From NCBI RefSeq assembly GCF_026339935.1, contig NZ_JAPEPX010000001.1, positions 673,501 through 737,500 on the forward strand: 64,000 nt of DNA. The letters are read 5' to 3'. The notes under the pieces were generated by a model. It was not told the origin of the DNA, did not search any database, and was given only the letters and a program-made list of their open reading frames with translations. This document shows positions 8,642-16,370 of this stretch, in pieces (within the stretch, counting starts at the first letter, position 1; each line of letters starts with the position of its first letter). This stretch comes from Streptomyces sp. NBC_01551 (GTDB lineage: Bacteria; Actinomycetota; Actinomycetes; Streptomycetales; Streptomycetaceae). The position numbers and the translations under genes are program-made.

Positions 8642-9121
8642 ATGGACGCACGGGATCGGGACGCTGAGGGGCGGGCGCGGAGTGCTCGGCCACGGGATGG
8701 GCTGGGGCGGCCGCTGGCGTACGGGGAGGCCGGGGTCGAGCGGCAGCCCGAGGGGGTGGTGCGGACTCCGGTGGAGACCGTGCGGGAGGCTCAGCGGCTG
8801 CTGGACGCCGGGATGCCGTTCCACGCGCACGAGGTGTTCGAGGACGCCTGGAAGACCGGCCCCGAGGCCGAGGCCCCGCTCTGGAAGGGGCTCGCGCAGC
8901 TGGCCGTGGGGCTGACGCACTCCGCGCGCGGGAACGCGGTCGGCGGGGCGCGGCTGTTGCGGCGCGGCGCCGATGCCCTGGCCGCGCGGGGCAAGGGGGA
9001 GGCGGGCGAGGCGTACGGGGTCGACGCGGCCGGGCTGGTGCGGTGGGCCCGGGGGCTGGCGCTGCGGGTGGAGGCCGGGGAACGCGTCGACGCGGGCGCC
9101 GAGGCGCCCCGGCTCTCCTGA
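8642..9121 (+). CDS. DUF309 domain protein
   Basis: 159-aa cytoplasmic protein with the DUF309 helical-bundle core, including the diagnostic HAHEVFEDAWK (about residues 61-71) and WKGLAQLAVGLTH. The histidine and acidic residues of this motif suggest a metal or small-ligand site, but no function is established for the family. ATG 8642 follows GGAGGGAGG by about 8 nt. The N-terminal 35 residues are charged and probably disordered. It is a single-gene unit between the tRNA and a convergent VOC gene. Confidence 0.82.
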   Translation: MDARDRDAEGRARSARPRDGLGRPLAYGEAGVERQPEGVVRTPVETVREAQRLLDAGMPFHAHEVFEDAWKTGPEAEAPLWKGLAQLAVGLTHSARGNAVGGARLLRRGADALAARGKGEAGEAYGVDAAGLVRWARGLALRVEAGERVDAGAEAPRLS

Positions 9122-9136
9122 GGGTCGGACCGGCGG

Positions 9137-9529
9137 CTACGCCTTCGGCTCCAGGAGGTCCCAGCGGTTGCCGTGGAGGTCCTCGAAGACGGCGACCGAG
9201 CCGTACGGCTCGTGGCGCGGCTCCTCCAGGAAGCGCACTCCCTCGGCGGTCATCCGGGCGTGGTCGCCCGCGAAGTCGTCGGTGTACAGGAAGAAGCCGA
9301 CGCGGCCGCCCGTCTGGTCGCCGACCCGGGAGCGCTGGGCGTCGTCCTTGGCGCGGGCCAGCAGGAGAGCCGATTCGCGGGCGCCGCGCGGGCGGACCAC
9401 GACCCAGCGGGAGCCGTCCGGACGCGCGGTGTCCTCGACGAGGTCGAAGCCGACGGCCCGGGTGTAGAAGTCGATGGCCTCGTCGTAGTCGCGGACCACG
9501 AGGGCGGTGAGGGCGATGTGTGCGGACAT
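9137..9529 (-). CDS. VOC (glyoxalase/bleomycin-resistance) superfamily protein
   Basis: 130-aa single-module vicinal-oxygen-chelate protein. It starts ALTALVVRDYDEAIDFYTRAVGF, has a central GRVGFFLYTDDF and ends VAVFEDLHGNRWDLLEP, the two beta-alpha-beta-beta-beta repeats of the fold. In many relatives the last glutamate and an early histidine bind metal; the early histidine is not obvious here (TALVV), so metal chemistry is uncertain. It is 5 nt from the lutC stop on the same strand but that is downstream of lutC, so co-transcription with the lut genes is possible. The substrate is unknown. Confidence 0.85.
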   Translation of the reverse strand: MSAHIALTALVVRDYDEAIDFYTRAVGFDLVEDTARPDGSRWVVVRPRGARESALLLARAKDDAQRSRVGDQTGGRVGFFLYTDDFAGDHARMTAEGVRFLEEPRHEPYGSVAVFEDLHGNRWDLLEPKA

Positions 9530-9534
9530 GAGGC

Positions 9535-10167
9535 CTATTGTGCGCCGAGCAGTACGACCTCCAGGGTGCGGGGCCCGTGCACGCCCTCGACCCGGTCGAG
9601 CTCGATGTCGCTGGTGGCCGAGGGGCCGGAGATCCAGGTCAGCGGGCGCGTCGGGTCCAGGAGCGGCAGCGCCCGCGGGACGGAGTCCACGACCTGGTCA
9701 GGGACCCGCACCACGCAGATGTGGTGGTCCGGGATCAGGGTGATGCGCCGCCGGCCCTGCCCGGGGCCGCCGTCGAGGACGATCGTGCCGGTCTCGGCGA
9801 TCGCCAGGGCGCAGCCGGTCACCACGCTGTCGACCGCGTCCAGTTCGTACGGGGTGGAATCCGCCCGGTCGTGGACCCGCGTCGGATCCGCCGCCGGGAG
9901 CCAGTGCGGCGGCAGCCCGGCCGGTACGAGGACGCTCCGCGCGCCCCGCTCGGACAGGAGCCGCGCCAGCAGGGGCGCGAGGCCGTCCTCGTCGGTCCGG
10001 TGCACCTTCGCCCGGTACTCGGCGAGGTTCGCGGCGAGGAGGGCCGCCGTCTGGGCCGGGGTGCGGGCGCCGTGGACCGGGAGGTAGTCCCGGGGGACGG
10101 CGGGGGCGGGGGCGGCGGTCGCCGTGGCGCGGCGGATGCGGCCCAGGATGCGGTCCCTGCTGCTCAC
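9535..10167 (-). CDS. lutC: Lactate utilisation protein C (LutC/YkgG)
   Basis: 210-aa LUD-domain protein, the smallest subunit of the LutABC iron-sulfur L-lactate oxidation system. The core includes SVVTGCALAIAETGTIVLDG and a late DLVRVEGVHGPRTLEVVL-like end. The GTG at 10165-10167 overlaps the lutB stop by 4 nt (GTGA), which fixes the start and implies translational coupling. It is the last gene of lutABC. Confidence 0.92.
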   Translation of the reverse strand: MSSRDRILGRIRRATATAAPAPAVPRDYLPVHGARTPAQTAALLAANLAEYRAKVHRTDEDGLAPLLARLLSERGARSVLVPAGLPPHWLPAADPTRVHDRADSTPYELDAVDSVVTGCALAIAETGTIVLDGGPGQGRRRITLIPDHHICVVRVPDQVVDSVPRALPLLDPTRPLTWISGPSATSDIELDRVEGVHGPRTLEVVLLGAQ

Positions 10168-11735
10168 GTCCGGCCTCCCCGGTCTCGCCGATCTCCCCGG
10201 TCTCCCACGTCTCCCCGATCTCCCGTATCTCCCCGATCTCCCCGGCCTTCCGTATCTCCCAGGCTTCCCCGGCCTCCCCGCTCCCGCGCCCACCAGTCGC
10301 GGAACGGCTCCGCCGGGAGTTCCGGCAGCTCGCGGCTGTCCGTCCACGCCCGCCCGGGCCCCGGCAGCCGGCGCGGCCGCAGCCGGCGGGCCCGGGCCAG
10401 CAGCCGCTCCCCCGCGCGCAGCGCGCACGGGTGGTCCAGGAGGTGCCGGGCGGCGCGCATCGCGGCCCGTTCGGCGGCATGGCCCCGCGCCGGGCGGATC
10501 CGTACGCGGATGCCCTCGCGGGTCACCGGGCCGCCTTGGACCACCCGTTCGCGCAGGTGGACCAGGACCTCCGGAATGTCGATGGCGACCGGGCAGACCT
10601 CGTAGCAGGCCCCGCAGAGGGTGGAGGCGTAGGGCAGCGAGGCATCGATCTCGCTGCCGGTGCCCCGCAGTTGGGGGCTGAGGATGGCGCCGATCGGGCC
10701 GGGGTAGACGGAGCCGTAGGCGTGGCCGCCGGCGCGCTCGTAGACCGGGCAGACGTTGAGGCAGGCGGAGCAGCGGATGCACCGCAGGGCCTGGCGGCCG
10801 ACCTCGTCGGCGAGGGTGTCGGTGCGGCCGTTGTCGAGCAGGACGAGGTGGAAGGCGGAGGGGCCGTCGCCGTCCGTGGTGCCGGTCCACATCGTCGTGT
10901 ACGGGTTCATCCGCTCGGCCGTGGAGGAGCGCGGCAGTGTCTGGAGGAAGATCTCCAGGTCGCGGAAGGTCGGGACCACCTTTTCGATGCCGACGACCGA
11001 GATCAGGGTGTCGGGCAGGGTCAGGCACATCCGGCCGTTGCCCTCGGACTCGAAGACGACCATGGTGCCCGTCTCGGCGACCATGAAGTTGGCGCCGGAG
11101 ACGGCGACCTTGGCGCGCAGGAACTTCTCGCGCAGGTGCAGGCGCGCGGCCTCGGCGAGTTCGCGCGGGTCGTCGCCGAGCCCGGCCGGTGCCGCGCGGC
11201 CCCAACTCCCCATCTCCGCCTCGAAGATGTCCCGGATCTCGGCGCGGTTGCGGTGGATGGCCGGGACCAGGATGTGCGAGGGCCGGTCGCGGCCGAGCTG
11301 GACGATCAGCTCGGCGAGGTCGGTCTCGTACGCGGCGATCCCGGCGGCTTCCAGGGCCTCGTTGAGGCCGATCTCCTGCGTGGCCATGGACTTGACCTTG
11401 ACGACCTCGCGCTCGCCCGTGGCGCGCACGAGGCCGGTCACGATCCGGTTGGCCTCCTCGGCGTCGGCGGCCCAGTGGACGACCCCGCCGGCGGCGGTCA
11501 CCGATTCCTCCAACTGGAGCAGGTACCGGTCGAGGTGACGGAGCGTCTGGTCCTTGACGGCCTTCCCTGCGGCGCGCAGCAGTTCCCAGTCCGCCAGTTC
11601 CGCCACCGCCCGGGCGCGCTTGTCGCGGATGGTGTGCGTCGCGTGCCGGAGGTTGGCCCGCAGCACCTCGTCCCCGACGGCATCCTTCGCCGCCTCGGGA
11701 AAGGCCGGCATCCCGATGAACGTGCCGCCAGTCAC
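10164..11735 (-). CDS. lutB: Lactate utilisation iron-sulfur protein B (LutB) with a repetitive tail
   Basis: 523-aa LUD/ferredoxin fusion of the LutABC complex. The LUD part occupies roughly residues 60-300. Two [4Fe-4S] motifs follow: CIRCSACLNVCPVY and CGACYEVCPVAID. GTG 11735 overlaps the lutA stop by 4 nt and has GGAGGAGGAGG upstream. The protein is longer than usual because the last about 35 residues form a low-complexity tail of G-D-R-G-D units, encoded by a repetitive DNA tract. The tail is not part of the known fold and is probably disordered. Function in lactate oxidation to pyruvate is assigned from the complete three-gene set. Confidence 0.92.
   Translation of the reverse strand: MTGGTFIGMPAFPEAAKDAVGDEVLRANLRHATHTIRDKRARAVAELADWELLRAAGKAVKDQTLRHLDRYLLQLEESVTAAGGVVHWAADAEEANRIVTGLVRATGEREVVKVKSMATQEIGLNEALEAAGIAAYETDLAELIVQLGRDRPSHILVPAIHRNRAEIRDIFEAEMGSWGRAAPAGLGDDPRELAEAARLHLREKFLRAKVAVSGANFMVAETGTMVVFESEGNGRMCLTLPDTLISVVGIEKVVPTFRDLEIFLQTLPRSSTAERMNPYTTMWTGTTDGDGPSAFHLVLLDNGRTDTLADEVGRQALRCIRCSACLNVCPVYERAGGHAYGSVYPGPIGAILSPQLRGTGSEIDASLPYASTLCGACYEVCPVAIDIPEVLVHLRERVVQGGPVTREGIRVRIRPARGHAAERAAMRAARHLLDHPCALRAGERLLARARRLRPRRLPGPGRAWTDSRELPELPAEPFRDWWARERGGRGSLGDTEGRGDRGDTGDRGDVGDRGDRRDRGGRT
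10171..10285. repeat. Short imperfect tandem repeat at the lutB 3' end
   Basis: Units of about 9-12 bases built on TCTCCCCGG/TCTCCCCGAT recur from the lutB stop inward. On the coding strand they give Gly-Asp-Arg-rich residues. Unit number is likely variable between strains through slippage. Confidence 0.65.
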
Positions 11736-12487
11736 AGCGGCGCCTCCTCCTCCGTCGCGGCCAGGATCTCGGCCAGGTGCAGGGCCCGCAGCGGGGCGCC
11801 CCGCCGGCGCAGGATGCCGTCGAGGTGGGCGAGGCAGGAGTTGTCGGCCCCGCACAGCACGGCCGCGCCCGTGGCGGTGGCGCTCGCGATCTTGTCGGCG
11901 CCCATGGCGGCCGACACGGCCGGGTTCTTGACGGCGAACGTGCCGCCGAACCCGCAGCACTCCTCGGCCCCGGGCAGCTCCACCAGCTCCAGGCCCCCGA
12001 CCGCGGCCAGCAGCCTGCGCGGCCGGTCCCCGAGCCCGAGGCCACGCAGGCCGTGGCAGGACGGGTGATAGGTGACGGTGTGCGGGAAGTACGCGCCCAC
12101 ATCGGTCACCCCGAGCACGTCGACCAGGAACTCGGTCAGCTCGTAGACCCTCGGAGCCAGTGACGCCGCCGCCTCGGCGAGCTCCGCGCCCCGCCCCTCG
12201 GCGGCCGCCTTCCGCCCGATCCGCGGGTAGTGCTCGCGGATCATCGCCGCGCAGGACCCGGAGGGGGTGACCACGTACGGGTACCCGTCGAAGGCCGCGG
12301 CGGTACGCCGTACCAGCGGTTCGGCCTCGTGCCGGTATCCGGTGTTGTACTGCGGCTGGCCGCAGCAGCTCTGGCCCGCGGGGAAGTCCACCTCGACCCC
12401 GAGCCGCTCCAGCAGGCGTACGACGGCGATGCCCGTGCGCGGGTAGAGCGCGTCGTTGACGCAGGTGACGAACAGGGCGGCACGCAT
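11732..12487 (-). CDS. lutA: Lactate utilisation protein A (LutA/YkgE)
   Basis: 251-aa cysteine-rich-domain protein with two CCG repeats: GQSCCGQPQYNTGY near residue 40 and ECCGFGGTFAVKN near 190. These bind a noncubane iron-sulfur cluster in the heterodisulfide-reductase/glycolate-oxidase family. It is the first gene of lutABC. ATG 12487 is 18 nt from the divergent cobF start, so the two promoters must overlap. Confidence 0.93.
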   Translation of the reverse strand: MRAALFVTCVNDALYPRTGIAVVRLLERLGVEVDFPAGQSCCGQPQYNTGYRHEAEPLVRRTAAAFDGYPYVVTPSGSCAAMIREHYPRIGRKAAAEGRGAELAEAAASLAPRVYELTEFLVDVLGVTDVGAYFPHTVTYHPSCHGLRGLGLGDRPRRLLAAVGGLELVELPGAEECCGFGGTFAVKNPAVSAAMGADKIASATATGAAVLCGADNSCLAHLDGILRRRGAPLRALHLAEILAATEEEAPL

Positions 12488-12505
12488 GACGGGCAGAATA
12501 GCCGG

Positions 12506-13258
12506 GTGAAGAAGTTCTCAGTGATCGGCATAGGCGCGGGCGACCCGGACCACCTGACCCTCCAAGCGGTCAAGGCGATCGGCAGGGCGGACGCGTTCCT
12601 CATCCTGGAGAAGGGCGAGGAGAAGGCGGACCTGACCGGGCTGCGGCGCGCCATGCTCGACGAGCACGCCCGCCCCGGCCACCGGCTCGTGGAGGGCCGC
12701 GACCCCGACCGGGACCGGGCCCCGGCGGACTACACCCCGACCGTGGACGGCTGGCGCAGCGCCCGCGCCGCCCTCTTCGAGCGGTTCATCGCCGAGGACC
12801 TGGCGGAGGGCGAGACCGGGGCGTTCCTGGTGTGGGGCGACCCCTCGCTCTACGACTCCACGCTCGCGATCCTGGACGAGGTGCTGGAGCGCGGCCGGGT
12901 GTCCTTCGAGCACGAGGTCGTGCCCGGCATCAGCAGCATCTCCTCGCTGCTGGCCCGGCACCGGACCAACCTGAACCGGGTCGGCCGCCCGGTCCAGATC
13001 ACCACCGGCCGGCGGCTCGCGGAGGGCTGGCCGCAGGACGTGGACGACGTGGTGGTGATGCTGGACGCGCGGCACGCCTTCACCGCCCACCTCGACAAGG
13101 ACCTCTACATCTACTGGGGTGCCTACGTCGGCACCCCGGACGAGATCCTGGTCCAGGGCAGGCTCGCGGAGGTGTCCGGCCGGATCGAGGAGCTGCGGAC
13201 CGAGGCCCGCGCCCGCAAGGGCTGGATCATGGACACGTACCTGCTCCGGCGTAGCTGA
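12506..13258 (+). CDS. cobF: Precorrin-6A synthase (deacetylating), CobF
   Basis: 250-aa SAM-dependent tetrapyrrole methyltransferase of the aerobic cobalamin pathway: it methylates C1 and removes the acetyl group. Family motifs are the N-terminal VIGIGAGDPDHLTLQAVKAI (SAM/substrate loop), LVWGDPSLYDSTL and EVVPGISSISSLLA. Start GTG 12506 has no Shine-Dalgarno but CAGAAT ends 6 nt upstream, so the transcript may be leaderless. It stands alone here, away from other cob genes, and is divergent from lutA with only 18 nt between the starts. Confidence 0.93.
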   Translation: MKKFSVIGIGAGDPDHLTLQAVKAIGRADAFLILEKGEEKADLTGLRRAMLDEHARPGHRLVEGRDPDRDRAPADYTPTVDGWRSARAALFERFIAEDLAEGETGAFLVWGDPSLYDSTLAILDEVLERGRVSFEHEVVPGISSISSLLARHRTNLNRVGRPVQITTGRRLAEGWPQDVDDVVVMLDARHAFTAHLDKDLYIYWGAYVGTPDEILVQGRLAEVSGRIEELRTEARARKGWIMDTYLLRRS

Positions 13259-13262
13259 CGCC

Positions 13263-14405
13263 TCACCCCAGGAAGGCCGGGAGCGCGGCGGCGAGGCGTT
13301 CGTACTCCTCGGGGCGGTTGTAGATCTGCCCGCAGACGCGGATGCCGCCGCCGCCCGGCCAGGGCCAGATCAGCACCCGGACGCGCAGCCGCGCCGCCAG
13401 CTCCTCGCGCAGGGCTCGGGCGCTCTCCGGCGTCTCGGCGACCCCGGGCGGCAGCCGCAGCGCGCGCATCGCGAGGCCCTCGGTGTACGGGAGCGGGGTG
13501 AGCCCGGGGATCCGGGCGAGCAGGGCCGCTCCGTGGGCGGCGAGGGCGGCGTTGTGGGCGCGTACCTTGGCGGCGTCGAGGCGCTCCAGCAGCTCCAGCC
13601 CCTCCGGGGCCGCGAGCCAGCCGGTGTAGTCGGCGGTGGCACGGTATTCGACGGAGCGCGGGAATCCGTGCGCGTCCTCCCAGGAAGGCACCGGGGGCCG
13701 GATCCGGGCGCGGTGGCGCGGGGCGACGGCGAGGACGGCCGTGCCGGGCGGGGCGTAGCCCCATTTGTGGAGGTTCCCGAACCAGAAGTCGGCGCCGCCC
13801 GCGAGCGGGTCCGCGATCATGCCGGGGGCGTGCGCGCCGTCGACCACGGTGGTGATCCCGAGGTCCGCGAGTTCGGCGAGGAGCCGGGGCGTGGCGATGA
13901 GGCGGGCGGTGGGCGAGCTGATGTGGTCGAGGACCGCGACCTTGGTACGGGGCGTCACGCCGGCCAGCACCGCCTCGCGTACGGCGTCCTCGTCGGGCAG
14001 GAACGGGTCCAGCGGCACGGTGGTGACGGGGGCGCGGCGGGCGGCGGCCGCGACGACGGTGCCGTAGCCGTGGTCGGTGACCAGGATCTCGTCGCCCTCG
14101 GCCAGTGGGACGGCGTCGAGGGCCAGGTTGGCGCCCTCGGTGGCGTTGGCGATGAAGGCGATCCCGTCGGGGTCGGCGCCGAGGTGCGCGGCGACGCAGG
14201 TGCGGGCGGCGGTGATCCGCTGCGCCACGCCGACGAAGAAGGCGTCCGGGTCCTCGTGGGCCTCGGCCCGGAGCGCGGCCTGGGCTTCCTGGACGGGGAC
14301 CGGGACCGCGCCGAAGGAGCCGTGGTTGAGGTGGGCGGTGCCGGGGTCCAGGCGGAACAGGGCCGGCCCGCCGGGGAACGCAACGGGGTGTGCCTGCTCG
14401 GACAC
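13263..14405 (-). CDS. Class V aminotransferase-fold PLP enzyme (isopenicillin-N-epimerase-like)
   Basis: 380-aa PLP enzyme of aspartate aminotransferase fold class I, class V subgroup. HLNHGSFGAVPVPVQEAQ opens the domain, FIANATEGANLAL binds phosphate, VDGAHAPGMI carries the cofactor aspartate, and GNLHKWGYAPPG contains the Schiff-base lysine. Relatives include isopenicillin N epimerases, cysteine desulfurase-like proteins and hercynylcysteine lyases, so the substrate is open. GTG 14405 has GGGAGG 6 nt upstream. The gene stops 4 nt after the convergent cobF stop. No beta-lactam genes are nearby, arguing against a true epimerase role. Confidence 0.85.
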   Translation of the reverse strand: MSEQAHPVAFPGGPALFRLDPGTAHLNHGSFGAVPVPVQEAQAALRAEAHEDPDAFFVGVAQRITAARTCVAAHLGADPDGIAFIANATEGANLALDAVPLAEGDEILVTDHGYGTVVAAAARRAPVTTVPLDPFLPDEDAVREAVLAGVTPRTKVAVLDHISSPTARLIATPRLLAELADLGITTVVDGAHAPGMIADPLAGGADFWFGNLHKWGYAPPGTAVLAVAPRHRARIRPPVPSWEDAHGFPRSVEYRATADYTGWLAAPEGLELLERLDAAKVRAHNAALAAHGAALLARIPGLTPLPYTEGLAMRALRLPPGVAETPESARALREELAARLRVRVLIWPWPGGGGIRVCGQIYNRPEEYERLAAALPAFLG

Positions 14406-14535
14406 GGGTGCCTCCCTCGCTCGCGCGGGTCCTGTGGGTGGCCCGCTGCGCGGAGCCTCTCCCCACCCTGCCGCTTCCCGAAACCGGGCTCCGCCCGGAC
14501 CCGTGCGCCCGGCAGCGGCGCCGCACCTGCCGTGC

Positions 14536-14585
14536 GTGCGCAACTCGCGTGCGCAACTCGCGTGCTACTCGCGTGCGCTACTCGC
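14536..14585. repeat. Four-unit tandem repeat at the GH71 gene 3' end
   Basis: Units GTGCGCAACTCGC (14536-14548 and 14549-14561), GTGCTACTCGC (14562-14572) and GTGCGCTACTCGC (14573-14585) lie head to tail. The last unit contains the stop codon of the adjacent glycosidase gene. In alternate units the CTA/CAA change creates or removes minus-strand TAG stops. Confidence 0.7.
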
Positions 14586-16281
14586 GGCCGCTCGTCGCCG
14601 CGTAGTACTGGAGGTCCTGGACCGCCACGGTGTGGTCCACCGGATACGGCAGCTTCACCTCCGTCACCGCCCTGCCGCCCCGCACCACCTCCGCCGAGCC
14701 GGCGCCCGCCCTCAGCGGCAGCAGTTCGGAGTGGATCCCGGCCGGTGCCCTGTGGGAGCCCCTGGCCGGGCCGACGGCCGTACGGACGGTCCCCGGCTCC
14801 GTGAGGAAGCTGAGTACCTCCACCGTGTCACGGGGCGCGGCGCTGCCCTTGCGCGGGGACATCAGCAGCGACTGCGTGCCCGTCGGGGCGGCGGCCGCGA
14901 ACTGGGTCCGGGCCGTCAGGTACAGGGTGTCCCGGACGATCTTCGGCCAGGCGCCGGTCTTGAAGCGGGTCAGGTAGTAGGAGGTGAGGTCCAGGTACGT
15001 GTACCCGTTGTGCAGCGAGGGCGCGAACTGGCTGCCCTCGGAGTAGTCGTTCCAGGTGGTCAGCTGCACCCAGTCGGCGCCGTCGTCGATGGCGTGCTCC
15101 CAAGTGGCCCGCAGGGTCGCGGTGTTGCCCGCCTCGTCGTAGACGCCCTGGTTGGGGCGGGCGTCCTGCACGGATACGGGCTGCATCCAGATCTTGCCCA
15201 TGCCGTGCGCCCGGCGCGCGTCGCGCGTGGAGCTCTCCTGGCCCACGTAACTGCGGCTGCCCCACTCGGAGAAGCCGTGGCTGATGGGGGCGAACTCCCC
15301 GTGGTGCGCGCCGAAGTCCAGGAAGAGGGGGACGAACGCGGTGCGGATGCCGTGCTTGGAGTCGAGCAGGCCGAGGACCCGGGTCCACCAGGCCACGCTC
15401 TTCTCCTCCGCCTTGAACGGCGAGACGACGAGCCGGTCGTCGCCGAGCCGGTGCGCGGCGGGGTACTTGCCGAGGGCGGCGACGGCGTCGGCGAGGACAC
15501 CGGGGTCGTCCGTCTTCAGCGAGGTCATGTCCGGCATCAGCATGATCCGGAAACCGGGGTCCACCGAACGGGCCGCCTCCATCAGGAGGTTGGAGCGCTC
15601 CCAGTTCTTGCCCGAGAGGGAGAGCAGGTCGAGGGTGAACCCGTCGATCCCGGCGGCGCGGGCGGTCCGGACCTCCTGCTGGAGGTTGGCGTACTCCCAG
15701 TCGCCCTCCTTGGGCGGCACGGGCAGCGGGCGGTCGCGCAGCAGCCCGCCGTAGCGCTGGTGCTTCCCGTCCTCGCCACCCGGTTCGAGGTAGTTGCGGG
15801 TGTAGTAGTCGCCGTTGGCGCTCGCGTTGTCGAGGGAGAGCGGGTACGGGGTGAAGTAGTGGGCGAACACCAGCTTCCCGCCCGCCTTGCCGGAGCGCAG
15901 CGCGGCCGGCTGGGGCATGTCGAAGGGCAGCAGCCCGGCGGGGCGCGGGGCCCCGGGGTCCGTGGCGGCGGGGGTGGCGCCCGGATCCGGCGTCTTGGCG
16001 CTCGGGGTGGCCCCCGGCTCCGGCGCTCTCGATGGTGCGACGGCCGTCGTGGGTGCGCCGGGCCGCGAGGGCGCCGCACCCGGGGCGGCTGCCAGCGGGC
16101 GGGAGCCGGATGGGAACAGGTCCTCGGCGATGCCGGCGGCGGCGAGGACGCCGACGAGCAGGAAGGCGGAGATCAGCAGGGCCAGCAGGGGCCGGCGCCC
16201 CGGGAAGCCCGGGCGGCGGCGGTGCGACGGGGGCCTCGCCCGACGTTCGGTCCGCCCGTCCGGTCGCCTGTCCGCTGCCAT
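14578..16281 (-). CDS. Secreted or membrane-anchored glycoside hydrolase family 71-like protein
   Basis: 567-aa protein. The N-terminus has a basic region and one strong hydrophobic segment (about residues 32-52, PLLALLISAFLLVGVLAAAG), then a Pro/Ala/Thr-rich linker to about residue 115. The catalytic part begins KLVFAHYFTPYPLSLDN and ends near WVQLTTWNDYSEGSQFAPS, both characteristic of GH71 alpha-1,3-glucanases. A C-terminal beta-rich module of about 100 residues follows. It should act on an external alpha-glucan. Without a lipobox, the single helix could be an uncleaved anchor. ATG 16281 follows GGGGAGGGG. Confidence 0.82.
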   Translation of the reverse strand: MAADRRPDGRTERRARPPSHRRRPGFPGRRPLLALLISAFLLVGVLAAAGIAEDLFPSGSRPLAAAPGAAPSRPGAPTTAVAPSRAPEPGATPSAKTPDPGATPAATDPGAPRPAGLLPFDMPQPAALRSGKAGGKLVFAHYFTPYPLSLDNASANGDYYTRNYLEPGGEDGKHQRYGGLLRDRPLPVPPKEGDWEYANLQQEVRTARAAGIDGFTLDLLSLSGKNWERSNLLMEAARSVDPGFRIMLMPDMTSLKTDDPGVLADAVAALGKYPAAHRLGDDRLVVSPFKAEEKSVAWWTRVLGLLDSKHGIRTAFVPLFLDFGAHHGEFAPISHGFSEWGSRSYVGQESSTRDARRAHGMGKIWMQPVSVQDARPNQGVYDEAGNTATLRATWEHAIDDGADWVQLTTWNDYSEGSQFAPSLHNGYTYLDLTSYYLTRFKTGAWPKIVRDTLYLTARTQFAAAAPTGTQSLLMSPRKGSAAPRDTVEVLSFLTEPGTVRTAVGPARGSHRAPAGIHSELLPLRAGAGSAEVVRGGRAVTEVKLPYPVDHTVAVQDLQYYAATSGRE

Positions 16282-16370
16282 CGTGAGCCCCTCCCCCTGC
16301 GCCCGCCCCCGCGTTGGGGTTCGCACAGCAGTACAGCCGATGACCGGCTGCCGGACAACCGCCGGATCGC

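Noticed and set aside
10171..10285. Possible CRISPR-like repeat array
   Set aside because: Units are 9-12 bp, contiguous and in frame with lutB; there are no spacers.
12488..12505. Cobalamin riboswitch before cobF
   Set aside because: Only 18 nt separate cobF from lutA, far too short for the element, and no B12-box sequence is present.
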